DNA of 64,000 bases from Nipponacmea schrenckii (Eukaryota; Mollusca; Gastropoda; Lottiidae): NCBI GenBank assembly GCA_030562195.1, contig JAUJPP010000002.1, positions 2,418,001-2,482,000 of the forward strand, in the 5' to 3' direction. This document shows positions 33,154 to 45,090 of this stretch, in pieces. The notes beneath the pieces were generated by a model. That model was given only the letters and a program-made list of their open reading frames with translations, made no database searches and was not told where the DNA came from. Each line of letters begins with the position of its first letter. The first letter of the stretch is position 1. The position numbers and the translations under genes were made by a program.

Positions 33154-34242
33154 CACAACAAAAAAAGTGTTGCACCCCCATATTAAAACAACTGGTACAT
33201 CATAAGATGGAGAGCACCCGAAAGGGATCTTGTAGGGCATTCTCCCATGGGGATTTGGGTTTTGATTCATTGTGGTTTCCTTTGGAAAACAATCGCGCAA
33301 ATGCAACAATGTGCACGAGAAAAGCATGAGGCATGAATTTTACAAAAGGAGATTACCAGAGGAGAGTGCACTGATCTGATGAAGAAAACAGATTTCTCCT
33401 GCATGTGGTGGATGGCCGAGTGAAGGTTTGGAGGCGTCCAGGCACAGCTTATGTACCAAGGAACATCATGCCAACGGTATTCTATGGTGGTGGTTCGGTT
33501 ATGGTATGGGGCTGCTTCTCATTTGATTGCAAGCTGGATTTTGTAACCATACAAGGGAATTAGACAGGGGCTCGCTACCTCCAGCTGTTGTTCCGCATTT
33601 TGATGATCATTAGCCAGCAGACCCGTATTTATGAATGACAACGCTAGGCCTTATCGCTCGAGAGCTGTCACCCAATTCATCCACAACAATGCTGTCCAGA
33701 ACATCCCTTGGCCAGCGATGAGTCCAGATCTTAATCCTCTGGAACATGTTCGGGACATTTTGGGGCGCAGGATTAAATCTCGCGACCATCCTCAACAGAA
33801 CTTTCACCAACTGGAAGAAGCCTTGCATGGGGAGTGGCGTCAGATGCCAATGCAAACATTCCAATGTCTTGTGAGGGGTATGAGGAGGAGAAGCAGTGAT
33901 CCATGTGCGAGGTGGAAGTACCCGATATTGACTGGTATTGATTCTCTGATCACCATTTGTGCTTTTTGACATCCCGTTAGAGCTCTGTCAACAATAAAAT
34001 TTGAGATCTCACCACACTTTTTTGCATTTTCGTTTTCCTTAATTTATACCCTAATTTCTACACAGCATTCCCATATGCCATAAAGTCCAGATTTTCAAAA
34101 CTTACGTTCATGTTACAGTCAATGATCCACTTTATTCATATTCACATACTCCTGGCTCAAATATTTATTCAGGTTTACATACACGAGTTAAACAGAACAG
34201 TACTATACCAAATAGTAGGGGTGCAACACTTTTTTTGTTGTG
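33154..34242 (+). mobile_element. Degenerate Tc1/mariner element with 25-bp TIRs
   Basis: CACAACAAAAAAAGTG followed by TTGCACCCC is repeated inverted at 34218-34242 with no mismatch over 25 bp. TA dinucleotides flank it (33152-33153, 34243-34244). It lies inside an S340 unit that resumes after it (ATTGTGCAGAATGAACAAA). Confidence 0.93.
33375..33969 (+). pseudogene. Tc1-like transposase, broken
   Basis: Pieces in order are SDEENRFLLHVVDGRVKVWR (first catalytic Asp region), GGGSVMVWGCFSFD, then after stops and a frame change NDNARPYRSRAVTQFI (second Asp). SPDLNPLEHVRDILGRRI keeps the third acidic residue of the DD34E-type triad. The N-terminal DNA-binding half is not readable. Confidence 0.9.
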
Positions 34243-34429
34243 TATATTTAATTGCAAATTGTGCAGAATGAACAAAATTCTTGTTGAATCTTAAGGTTCA
34301 TTTGTATTTCAGCACCAAATGTAGAAGTTTAACTTGAAAAGAAAAAAATTTCTTTGGACTTTAAATTTAATTATATTTAGGATATTTCGTAAAAAAAAGG
34401 TGTATTTTGATTTAATCCTCTTTGTAATT

Positions 34430-34455
34430 CTTTTTTTTTTTTTTTTTTTTGCAAT
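34430..34455. repeat. Poly-T run
   Basis: About 22 consecutive T with a nearby repeat TTGCAATTCTTTTT; likely length-variable. Confidence 0.8.
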
Positions 34456-34652
34456 TCTTTTTTTGCAAGTCTTCTAATATTTATAAGATATGTTTAAGTA
34501 ATTGGTTTTTAATTTGGTCTTTGGTTTGGTTTTAAGATGTATCTTTTATACTTCACATTCGTACTATTGGGCTAACGCTTTTTACTGAATAGTAATCAAG
34601 ACTGAAAATTGAATGTTAACCTTACTAATGAAATGTACTCACTCGGTTTTAG

Positions 34653-34688
34653 CCATTGAGCGTCAGTTTGCTTCGTTTATAGCAACCG
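34653..34688 (+). other. Candidate small leader exon
   Basis: CGGTTTTAG precedes and GTAAGTCG follows a 36-nt segment. It weakly resembles the E1 exons. Its donor is close to consensus. Confidence 0.35.
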
Positions 34689-35406
34689 GTAAGTCGACTT
34701 TATTAAATTCTCTAAAAATGTTCATAATATCTTAATGTAAATCAAACTTATATATAACCAAAGGAATGGAATTTCGGAATAAAACGTTAAGTTAAAATAA
34801 TACAGATTAATAGTAATCAACAGTATATTTATTTCTATTAAAGAAAACATTTTTAAAACCTATCAATTGTATACAACACTAATCTGTTTTTATATTTTAC
34901 TTGATATATCTTATGACTGAAGGCATGTGCCTTATAGGTTAGTTATAAATTTAGGTGTTTATTTGTTCTAAAATTTTAAGTATTAAATTCCATGCCATTT
35001 CAAAATTAACCCCACTCTCTTTCGTTTATATCAAAAGTTTACGCTTACAATTCTATTTTTCAAAAAAGAACATATTTTTGTTTTTTTCAAACATTGCGTT
35101 AAGAATGAGGTTATCTTAGCGGGGCTATAGAAATTACGCTGTATCATATCTACCAAGGTATATATACATACTTTGGGTATACCTTTTGCACCGATTGCTT
35201 GATGATAATGGGAAATTACGTCGAAACATTCCAGACAATTTAAACCGATGTTTTATATTGCAGTGTGATTTTCAATTTAATATAACATTGCTGAGAAATA
35301 TAGGTATTTGAACAAAAAGATAACTATTCAATATATTATGGCCACTATCTCTCAAATGAACTCATTTGTAACTATTAATTTTGATATTTTTGTCTTTTCG
35401 TTTTAG

Positions 35407-35482
35407 ATCAGGGTGACCAATAGCGGCTTTTACTATTGAGTTAATACACAATTACATGTATTGGGAAATTATCCCTGTTGAG
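35407..35482 (+). other. Exon-like block E1, cassette 0
   Basis: It shares ATAGCGG, CTTTTACTATTG and a following TACAC with the other E1 blocks. It is bounded by TTTTAG and GTAAGT. This is the most diverged E1. Confidence 0.45.
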
Positions 35483-35901
35483 GTAAGTATACAGAACAAT
35501 GGCAGCATCAGCCTTTTGAGACTATACGTACAAGTAGGGAGCAGTCTGACTTAATTGGCGGGCAGCTGTCTCTAATGAGATAATAGGGGCAGTTATACGG
35601 ATTGGAAATCAAAACAAACCATAGATAGAGGGTTCTCTCCTAGGAAATCTTTGAAGAATACAAATAATTATATTTGTGCATTCTTAAACCTTACCGCCTA
35701 TACAACACTGCGAATTTGTACGTGTATAAAATGCACACTTTACACGTGTATAGTATTCAAACATGTGAGAATGTAACTAGATGCAAATCCTAGAAAAGAA
35801 ATATGAACCATGCCACTTTAGTGTAATTTGACCACCACTAATGTAGGTCTAAAAATAAGGGTTATTATATTGTATTATTATTAATTTATTGTTATTTACA
35901 G

Positions 35902-36121
35902 TGTTCCGAGTATAGTAGTTGGTCTTTAGCTACGGACATCTTCAGATATGGTGTGCAACCTAAGTTTTTGGAGGTAGTTCATATGGAGCAAAATTATCGC
36001 GTTTTTTGGGTTGGGCTCGCGCGTAGTTTCGTTGTGGCAGCCTGTGGGCTACCTTGTTAGGGCCACTTAGGTTGCACACGGCCATATCATGTCAATCCAG
36101 CCTCTCTTGGAACAAATAGAG
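35902..36121 (+). other. Exon-like block E2, cassette 0, enlarged and containing a hairpin
   Basis: Ends are E2-like (TTCCGAG and GGTCTTTAGCT; TCTTGGAACAAA), bounded by ATTTACAG and GTAAGT. It is about 106 nt longer than the other E2 blocks. A near-perfect inverted repeat lies at 35945-35965 and 36065-36088 (TGTGCAACCTAAGT and its complement). Confidence 0.45.
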
Positions 36122-36229
36122 GTAAGTTATAATAATAATGTAATTTTTAAAGACATTACACATTAGTCTCCACAGCCTGAACAGTTCATAAAGCACATTT
36201 AATTATACAAAAGATAAATAAATATATAA

Positions 36230-36640
36230 CAGATATACAAATATATTTAAATTTTTAAAATAATGTGAAATACATATAAACAAGACATAAAAAATATATC
36301 AAAATACACATAAAATAAATATCAAATATATAAAAAAAAACACATAAAATAGATATCAAATATGTAAAAAAATACTCATAAAATAGATATAATTCATATA
36401 ATATAAATATGAAAAACATGCAATAAATATGAGGTAGATAATACATATAAAATAAACATCAAATAAATATGTTAAAGATAAAAATATTAAATAGATATAA
36501 AAACAGATGAAATATACACATACAATTGATATATAACGTAATTTCAAATAATTATGATATAAATATAAAAATACACATACAATAGATATATTACATGACA
36601 TCAAACGATTATGATATAAATATAAAGTACACGTATAATA
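36230..36640. repeat. AT-rich low-complexity tandem repeat in intron
   Basis: Short diverged units of the type ATAAAATAGATATCAAATAT and AAATACACAT recur. The all-hydrophobic Phe/Tyr/Ile ORFs on the minus strand derive from this composition. Confidence 0.8.
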
Positions 36641-37725
36641 ATAATAGATCTTTATTACATTTAATATGAAAATAAAATGTATATAAAGTAGATGTACAAT
36701 ACTAATAGAATATTTTTATTCAAATTAATCTACTTCTGTTGGCTCAAGTTTATGTTTGGGGTTTTCTGAAATTTGGATCTGTCTCCCTCAATTGCTTAAG
36801 TCTGGAAAGGTCTTGCTACTTATTTGCTTCGGGAATTATTTCACTTACAAGATCAGCTGTCATGCTTTCTTATTACTAATTCAAGATAATCTTGTTCATA
36901 TGAAGAGTATCCGGCCAAAACGTGTTTGTAAGCATAATTTAGTATGGATGATTTTCAAGGTGTATTATTGTGTATGTTCTGTAAGTTACAGTTATATGCA
37001 ATGTTAGTATAGGAAAACACGCTGGCGAATTTATTTTAAAATATATATATATATTTATCAGTGACAATTTGGTATTTCCGTCCTACTGGTAATTCCTAGA
37101 AACACTTGTATTCATTGATTCAGCTATTGGAACATCGGTGTCCCAAAAGTTACGAATTTCCAAAACACAAATAAATTGTGATGTGCCACACATACATAAG
37201 AGTGACAACAATGCACTCACTCTGAATATAATGCAATGAGAACACATAAATGATAAGTGCGTAAAAACAAACATCTATAAAAGCGATATAAAACCACGTC
37301 AATTGATCTAACTTTAATGTTGTTATATTTTACGAATGAGCAAAGTAGCCCCAATTTTGAGAATAAAAATATCAATTTATTAAGCGTTTTTCAATAATCA
37401 AATGCACCTTAATTGATAATTTCTTCATTTTTTATAGATTTATTATTTTTATCTTATTTATGGCAGCAGGTATATTTACTGATTGAAAGAAGTCCTATTG
37501 GCCAAGTTTAAAATTTTAAGTTTATTCTAAGACCTGTTATCCCTTTAAGGTGGACATTTAATTTTGATTGAATAACCTTAGGTTTATATTTCACAAAGCT
37601 TGTCAATGGGCAAAATGCGCTTTCTGTGTTATCCAACCCCACTTAGATTAAAAATGAACATTCAATTTTTAGGTGCACAATTACAATTTTCACTTTTAAT
37701 ATATTTTTAAAATTTCTTATTTTAG

Positions 37726-37786
37726 GTGTATAGAGCTTCAGTATAAAGGTATACAGTGCTTATTGTGTGGCATCGAAGCTCCTCAC
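37726..37786 (+). other. Exon-like block E3, cassette 0
   Basis: Bounded by TTTTAG and a canonical GTAAGT donor. One frame is open throughout and reads CIELQYKGIQCLLCGIEAPH, with a CLLCG pair that could bind metal. This frame is in phase with the E2 reading frame of later cassettes. Confidence 0.45.
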
Positions 37787-37859
37787 GTAAGTTTCTAATT
37801 CAGCATACTTTAACAATTTCGTTTAAGGATTGCTACCACATGAGACCCATTTTGGCTCA

Positions 37860-38290
37860 TGCTCACTCTTGGGATACTATTATTTAATTTTCATTTTATT
37901 TGCCATTATATAGATAATCCCTATTGATTTTCGTGACCATCTTTTGTGTTTTCACTGAAATATCTCAGTTGATTTCTCTATGTTAGCTATATTGTGCAAC
38001 CCATGCTCTTTTATGGATTCTTTTGATATTTTAGGTCAATGTCATTATGTAGATGATCCCTATTGATTTTCGTGATGATCTATTGATATTTCACTGAAAT
38101 ATCATGTTCAGCTTAGCGTTTTTCACTCCTTTACCCATGCTCACTCTACAGGCTACAATATGGATTCTTTTGATATTTTAGGTCAATGTCATTATGAAGA
38201 TTATCCCTATTGATTTTTGTGTGAAATATCATGTCTGGCTAGTGTTTCACTATATTAACTATATTGTGCAACTCGTGCTCACACAGATGT
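37860..38290. repeat. Intronic ~140-bp tandem repeat, three diverged units
   Basis: Recurring ATCCCTATTGATTTTCGTG, TTTCACTGAAATATC and TTTTGATATTTTAGGTCAATG occur near 37917, 38055 and 38202. Confidence 0.75.
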
Positions 38291-38483
38291 ACGTGCAGTT
38301 ATAAACTCATGCAAAAATGTCACCATGTAATTCTGTACATCTTATAATGATCAATATTTCAGTTTTGATCTTATCAAACAAGCATGAGTTTAAGTAAAGT
38401 CTACAGTTTTCAAACCCCGGCTGTTGTGTTAGCTTGTTTATGTGAAATATCTGCTATTTTTGATTATTTTGGATTAATTTCAG

Positions 38484-38682
38484 GTTAAAGGGGTAAATCG
38501 TCTGGTAATTTTCCTACCCGCCATAGCACTGCCACGATAGGAGTTATCTGGGGTCATGGCCTGTATGACTCTACAGATACTCCTATTCACAGATGAAGCA
38601 CAGAAGAAGAGGCGCGCGCCAACAGATGAAGAACAGATGAAGAACAGATGAAGACGTTCGGCGGTATCTCCGCCCATCTTAG
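38484..38682 (+). other. Exon-like block E4, cassette 0
   Basis: Bounded by TTTCAG and GTTAGT. It contains GGTAAATCGTCTGGTAATTT, TAGCACTGCCAC and a run of AACAGATGAAG units (about 38590-38652). Confidence 0.5.
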
Positions 38683-38939
38683 GTTAGTTGATCTTCAAAT
38701 ATTTGAGACAGATTGTAGCTCATTCAGTTTGAGTGTTGGAATATTGATGTCATTTTCGTCAAACACATGATACTATAGGTTTTATATGAAATTGTCGTCA
38801 TTTCTGTAAGGCATTGTTTCACCCCATGCAGGAATTTATAAGTTTAAAAGTTTTAACTCATAAATATTCATTATAGATCTAGACTAATTGACCCCTCCTT
38901 CTTTCAGATGAGTGATTATGTAATTTGTGTACATTTCAG

Positions 38940-39026
38940 CCGTCAGAAGTCAGCGGGAACTCGATAGCGGTCTTTACTATTGGGTTTGACATACACCACT
39001 CACAGTTAGATGATCAACATAGCACG
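38940..39026 (+). other. Exon-like block E1, cassette 1
   Basis: One frame is open (VSGNSIAVFTIGFDIHHSQL and on). The frame needed to join E2 is not. Acceptor ATTTCAG; donor GTCAGA is weak. Confidence 0.45.
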
Positions 39027-39711
39027 GTCAGACATATTATTATACATTCAACATTGGGTGACCAATGTAGTCCGTAAACACTCTAGAATGCACAAGTTTT
39101 GTTGGACTTATGGTGAATCATTGTGAAATTGTTTTTAGAATATAAAAAAATCCAATGAAAATGTTTAATGAGTTATTTTGTCTGTTCTTTTCTTTTGAAT
39201 AGTGTCTGTGTGTTTTGGGGTTAAAATCCTATTGTAGGGATATATGGATTGGACCAAGTTATTCATAATTAAAAAAAGCATTTATTTTTTGTTTATGGAT
39301 CTTTCTTTCTGTGAGAAACCCACCCTTAAGTCTTTTGCGTTTAAAGGAGTTGCATGGATGTTTTCTAACCTGTTTATGTGCATTGCTGATGCAGTTGGAA
39401 TTAATGTGTTCTATTCAGATTTTCAGTCCAATATCTGCAGTTCTGTAAGTCCACTGCAATGTTAATGTATAGCAATTGCGAAGACCCTTAGAAACTGTAG
39501 CTTCATTTGTGACAGTGATGTTAGTGATTGTGAGCATTTCTACAATCAACTTACAGGATGCACAGATATTCCACTCAAAATTGGAATGATGCATATAAAA
39601 AAAACGATACACATATTATACAGGATAGAAAACATCTTTAAAACCTCTGAAATATTGACAACATGACTACTTCAATTACTGTAATTGAAATTGCTGTTGC
39701 TTCTCATCTAG

Positions 39712-39824
39712 GGTTCCAAGAACATAGCTGGTCTTTAGCTATAAAGGGACATTTAAATTTGGAGGTCAAAAAGGTTATGGTGGAGAATAAATGTCCAAAA
39801 GGCATGTCTTGGAACAAAGCTAAG
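39712..39824 (+). other. Exon-like block E2, cassette 1
   Basis: Acceptor CTCATCTAG, donor GTAAGG. A frame reads FQEHSWSLAIKGHLNLEVKK and VENKCPKGMSWNKAK; this differs from the open frame of cassettes 2 and 3. Confidence 0.5.
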
Positions 39825-40181
39825 GTAAGGATATTTAAAATATTAAATGATTTAGCAATGTTAAATGGACAGGATGCGTCACTTTAATTATCAGAAATGT
39901 TTAATTTATAACTGGAGATTCTTCCTTTATACATATTTTATATCTGTCTGATACATAAGAATTTGTTAAAAACAGAGTACTTAAACACGTTTTCGGTTGA
40001 AATTGTTAGAAAGCATTGTAGAATAAGGCATTTATATATTTCCCATTTTGAATATTATTCAGTTTAAGTATATAACACATTAAAACCTTAAATTCACTTA
40101 ACATACTTCAACAATAAGCAAAAGACAATGTGTCTACTTATTTGTTTCAAGAATAATCAGATTTGTTCATTGATATTTTAG

Positions 40182-40241
40182 GTTTAAACAGAGGGCTTCA
40201 CTATGTAGGAGTGCTTATGGTGTGGCGCAGAAGCTCCAAAG
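40182..40241 (+). other. Exon-like block E3, cassette 1 (GC donor)
   Basis: Acceptor ATATTTTAG. The 3' edge AAG followed by GCAAGT matches the GC-AG donor consensus. Confidence 0.45.
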
Positions 40242-40476
40242 GCAAGTAGACTCTATTTACGTATTATTATTCTGAACTCCTTGTTTCCCTTTTCAGGCTA
40301 AATGGATTTTAGGTGCTTTGAGCTCACGATTTTTTCGATAGATGGGCGCAAAATTTATACTCAAATAGACTCGACAAAATTTAATTTGGGACGGTGCACT
40401 TATCTGTACAATTTATTTTATTTGTTAACGGGTTGATATATAAAAAAAAATATTCTTTCTTTGTATTTTTATTTAG

Positions 40477-40632
40477 GTTACCCGCAATAGCACTGCCACA
40501 ATAGGAGTGTTCTGAGGTCATGGCCTGTATGACTCTTCAGACCTCTTATTCACAGATGAAGAGTCACAGATGAAGAGGAACAGATGAAGAGGAACAGATG
40601 AAGAAATGGGGCGATTCCTCCACCCATATTTT
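40477..40632 (+). other. Exon-like block E4, cassette 1
   Basis: Acceptor TATTTAG, donor GTAAGA. It lacks the first ~30 nt of the other E4 blocks and has four CAGATGAAG units. Confidence 0.5.
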
Positions 40633-40790
40633 GTAAGATTTTAGTACATCTAAGTTTCAAAATCAGAGTTCCATGACTATATTTTCAACTTTGTGAGCTT
40701 TCAGAGTCTCTTTTCTTAAGTTATTCACACAACATGAAAAATTTTTGGTAGTTTGACTGAATACAATGTTTATCTCTTTTCCCTTTTTAG

Positions 40791-40870
40791 CCGTAAGCGG
40801 GAACTCGATAGCCGTCTTTACTATTGGGTTTGATATACACCACATACTGTAAGATGATCAACGTAGCACG
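40791..40870 (+). other. Exon-like block E1, cassette 2
   Basis: Acceptor CCCTTTTTAG, donor GTCAGT. It is nearly identical to cassette 3 E1 and has stops in all frames. Confidence 0.5.
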
Positions 40871-41236
40871 GTCAGTACATTTATTTCCGCCACAATTCAG
40901 CTATTTTCTGTAGCATTTGAAGATCTTTTGGAGCCATATACTAGAAAATAATATATAGTGAATTTAGTACTCCAGTAAAAATGATTGTCGTTGAAAAGAG
41001 ATTTTGGCCAAATGATGTCATTCACATTTAATAAACAGTTAAGTGGGGAGTTTTCTAAATTACCATAACTCCCTTTAGCTAGTTTTGGATATATAGAATT
41101 AATGCTAAGATACGTTTGCTTAAAACTATCGGTTAAACCAATTCCTGTTGTTTTTGATCTTTAGTTTTCATTACTCTTTACCCCTTACTTACCCAATTTA
41201 GACTGTCTTTTTCACATAACTATTATTTTCTTCCAG

Positions 41237-41350
41237 GGTTCCAATTACAAAGAAGCTGGTCTTTAGCTTCAAAGGGACATTAAACTGGGAGGTCAATCGG
41301 GTAATGGTGGAGCACAATGTCCTAAAGGCGACTCTTGGAACAAAGCTAAG
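41237..41350 (+). other. Exon-like block E2, cassette 2 (donor altered)
   Basis: Acceptor TTTTCTTCCAG. An open frame reads VPITKKLVFSFKGTLNWEVN and VMVEHNVLKATLGTKLR. The usual GTAAGG donor is GCACGG here, which would weaken splicing. Confidence 0.5.
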
Positions 41351-41741
41351 GCACGGTTTATTATCTGGGATATTATTATGATACATGCAAAGCATTAACC
41401 TTACGCACATTGTAAATATGTTAGATATCAAGATTAATTTTTTGGAAAATCTTTAAACCGGAAGCGAAAATTATTGATCAGAAATAGAACGATACAGAAA
41501 TACATCTATTTAAGACTCATAGTAAATTATCACACAAATTGGAATCGGTCAAGAGTATCCTTTACGAATTATATTGAAATAATAAGAACAGGTCACCATA
41601 CATTCACAATCCTAGCAATATTTAGATCTCAGAACCACCATTATTACACATAAGCCTACTTCGTCTTCAGTTTCGTGTTTACTGTTTGATTATTTTTTAT
41701 TTTTATATCTAATGAAATAACTTGTTTAATTGTGTTTTTAG

Positions 41742-41813
41742 GTGTAAATAGATAGAGCCTCACTCTATTTCATATAAATGAAGTGCTTATGATGTGGCAT
41801 GGAAGCTCACGAG
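41742..41813 (+). other. Exon-like block E3, cassette 2 (GC donor)
   Basis: Acceptor GTGTTTTTAG; 3' edge GAG followed by GCAAGT. Confidence 0.45.
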
Positions 41814-42069
41814 GCAAGTTTTTGATTGATCAATAAATTTGCCTTGCTAATGTTATTGCTTTGTGAATCATATTGTGAGTAAACCTCATACCGTACTGAG
41901 TTTTGAAATTTTTGTCTATCCATTTATTTGTATAAGATGCCCTCTCAGAAAAGGATATATTCAGGGATATATTTCAGTTTCAAAATTGTAACTGACAGCT
42001 TAAAATAATAAAATAACCTGTTATGCCTTCAATGTGTTTGTTTGTTCATATTGTTTTTGTATTTTCCAG

Positions 42070-42249
42070 GTTAGAAGGGGTAAATCGTCTGGTAATTTAC
42101 CTACCCGCAATAGCACTGCCACAATAGGAGTAATCTGCGGTCATTGCCAGTATGATTTGTCAGACCTCCTATTCACAGATGAAGAGGAACAGATGAAGAA
42201 CAGATGAAGAACAGATGAAGAAATGGGGCGATTCCTCCACCCATATTTG
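42070..42249 (+). other. Exon-like block E4, cassette 2
   Basis: Acceptor ATTTTCCAG, donor GTAAGA. Frame 1 is open for 60 codons and includes RGKSSGNLPTRNSTATIGVI, CGHCQYDLSD and FTDEEEQMK. It then meets a TGA in the AGATGAAG repeat. This is the best coding-like E4. Confidence 0.5.
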
Positions 42250-42424
42250 GTAAGAATTTCGAACATTTTATAGTTTTGAAATCAGAGTACCATACTTCCA
42301 TTTTTAGCTGTGTGTATTTTCAGAAATAGAAGCAGATTTTTAAAAAATCGAATCTCCTGTTTTAATAGTTGTAATGTTATGGTAGTTATACTCAATACAA
42401 TGTTTGTCTTTTTCCTCGTTTTAG

Positions 42425-42504
42425 CCGTAAGCGGGAACTTGATAGCCGTCTTTACTATTGGGTTTGATATACACCACATACAGTAAGATGATCAACATAG
42501 CACG
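42425..42504 (+). other. Exon-like block E1, cassette 3
   Basis: Acceptor CTCGTTTTAG, donor GTCAGT; nearly the same as 40791-40870. Confidence 0.5.
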
Positions 42505-43147
42505 GTCAGTACATTAATTTCAGTCACAATTCTAGTTTAAGGAGTTTACAATGTTAAACCCACCATTACTAATTTATCTATTTTCTGTAGCCTTTCAAAA
42601 TATTTTGGAAATATGTCCTTAACAAAAAATAAATAAAAAAGAATTTAGTGATCCGTTCATCTGATTGGCTAATCAAGTTTAAGAATTAATTGTTTTTCTT
42701 AAAAGCTCGATTTTGGAGCATAAACTTTCTCTTTGTACCAAATAGGAGTGCATTTCAGACAAATCCAATTGCAAAGAGGCGATGTGTGTTAGAATAATGG
42801 CAACTTGTCTCTCATGGTTAGATGTTAAGTGTTAAATGTTATTGGTCTTGAAAACTAATGTTTAATGCTTATCAGTTCTAGAGCCAGCTTTGAAAAATGA
42901 TTGTCGATGAAATGAAATATTGGCCATTTATATACAGAGTTAAAAGGGACAGTTTCCAAAATTATCATTACTACGTTTGCGTCACCCTTTAGATAGTTTT
43001 GGTGTTATAGAATTAATGGACAGATACGTTTTCTTAAAACTATCAGTGAAACCTATTCCTATTGATTTGATTTCAAGTGTTCATTACTGTTTGCCCATTA
43101 CTTAACTACATTAGACTGTCTTTTACATTACTATTATTTTCTTCCAG

Positions 43148-43261
43148 GGTTCCAAGAACAAAGAAGCTGGTCTTTAGATTCAAAGGGACGTTAAACTGGG
43201 AGGTCAATCGGGTTATGGTGGAGCAAAATGTCCTTAAGGCGACTCTTGGAAAAAAGCTAAG
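43148..43261 (+). other. Exon-like block E2, cassette 3
   Basis: Acceptor TTTTCTTCCAG, donor GTAAGG. An open frame reads VPRTKKLVFRFKGTLNWEVN and VMVEQNVLKATLGKKLR, in phase with E3. Confidence 0.5.
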
Positions 43262-43452
43262 GTAAGGATTAGTATCATGGATTTTAATATGCTAAACATT
43301 AAAAGGAACATGTCACCATGCGTTCACACTCCACTAATATGCCGACCACCAATGTTATTAATTACATACCAAGACTTCAGTTTCATGTTAGCTGTTTGTA
43401 TATTTTATTAGTTTCATATCAAATGAAATAACTTGTTCAATTGTGTTTTTAG

Positions 43453-43524
43453 GTGTAAACAGATAGAGCTTCACTATATTTCACAGAAATGAAGTGCTTA
43501 TGGAGTGGCATGGAAGCTCACAAG
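43453..43524 (+). other. Exon-like block E3, cassette 3 (GC donor)
   Basis: Acceptor GTGTTTTTAG; 3' edge AAG followed by GCAAGT. Confidence 0.45.
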
Positions 43525-43803
43525 GCAAGTTTTGTTTTGATTGATCAATACATCTGCTTTGTAATTTTATTGCTTTGTAAATCCTGATATTTGCCTTCAA
43601 AAAGAGAAACTAAATAAGGTTAATGTGAGTTAACCCAAGACCCTACTGGGTTTTGAAATTTTGGACCAGCCTTTTCTTCGTATCTCATGCTCTCTCAGAA
43701 AAGAATATAGTCAGGGATGTATTTCAGTTTACGAATTGTAACTAATAGCTTAAACTTCTGATCGTAATAAACCAACGTGTTTGTTTGTTTTTGTATTTTT
43801 CAG

Positions 43804-44020
43804 GTTATAAAGGGTAAATCGTCTGGTAATTTACCTACCCGCAATAGCACTGTCACAATAGGAGTAATCTGGGTCATGGCCTGTATGACTTTCAGAGCTC
43901 CTATTCACAGATGAAGAGGAACAGATGAAGAACAGATGAAGCGGCGCCTACAGATGAAGACCAGACAAAATCAACAAGTGCACAAAAAGAAGAACCAGGT
44001 CTACAGAAGAAAAGCCGCTG
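43804..44020 (+). other. Exon-like block E4, cassette 3, extended
   Basis: Acceptor ATTTTTCAG, donor GTATGT. After the AACAGATGAAG units it has a unique purine-rich extension (CACAAAAAGAAGAACCAGG). Confidence 0.5.
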
Positions 44021-44568
44021 GTATGTTACAAGGAATTTAGTTATTATCTTATCTTATTATCTTAGCAGTCGATTAAGCATTAGTTTTGCTATGGTACTTA
44101 CTAAATGAAAATTTGATATTTCGTTCCTCAATAATTAAATAAAGTATCGAAATTTCAATATTCTAGGGCTATTTGATGGACGGGTATTTTCTCAAATGAA
44201 AATCTAGCATGAATTTCCTCTACCGAAGTTCAATATTTGCAGGCCTTGCTATCTTTCGCATATCCGAAATAAATTATAATGATGACAACTTATATTTTGA
44301 AGGAATACTACTTTTAAATTTAAACTTTAAGAGTAAAATTTTGGGTCTTGAAAATGTGTAAGCCCAGGTGCTTCCAAGCGAGACTCCAATGTGTATGAAT
44401 GTGAGTACTTTGGAAAAATTCATTAAAGTACAACTGTATCTTTATTCTGATAAATCCATAAATCTCATCGCTTTGAAATAGTATTCCATTAATAATAGTA
44501 AGTTGTCATCAAATAAGCTAACTGATTTGATCTACGGTTTATTTACATAATTTTTTTTCATATTTCAG

Positions 44569-44830
44569 CTGAAGAGCTCAGAAGAAATGCTGTTTCTACA
44601 TTGATTTGGGTTTTCTGCATTGATTTAGTGTTTCTACATTGACTTTTCTTCATTATTAGTTCTGAAGTCTACTTCCAGAGACTTGTTCTTACTGGTTTCT
44701 TCTGATTTGACTTTCATCTTGACATATAAGTCATCTTTACTCAGTATTCTAGTAGACCCAGCTGAACGTGGGCATGAATAACCTGGGAAATTTACTGCCA
44801 AGAGGTTTGGCTAAGGACCAGCTGTAATAT
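44569..44830 (+). other. Candidate 3' exon of the cassette locus
   Basis: ATATTTCAG precedes CTGAAGAGCTCAGAAG. Short repeats of TTTCTACATTGA and CTGCATTGATTT follow. No long open frame; probably untranslated or intronic. The 3' limit is not defined. Confidence 0.3.
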
Positions 44831-45090
44831 AGGATCTTATGTACCTAAGCTGTTATCCTTCTAATAACTGATTCTTTCTTTCTGTAGACCGACTCTCCTC
44901 ACTATGGTTGTCTTTCTGCATTAATTTGGTGTTTCTACATCATTCACTTGATACCGAACAAGAAAAAACAAGGAATAACAACAAATTGACCAACGAATCG
45001 GCTTTTATATTAATGGCTTGCATTTATTTTGTTTTTGTATTTCTCTTTGTGTCTGATTTCTGCTTCTTTTTTTGGCATAATTTTCTATGC

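Noticed and set aside
36255..36604. Hydrophobic Tyr/Phe/Ile-rich ORFs resembling membrane proteins
   Set aside because: They come from AT-rich low-complexity tandem repeats inside an intron-like region.
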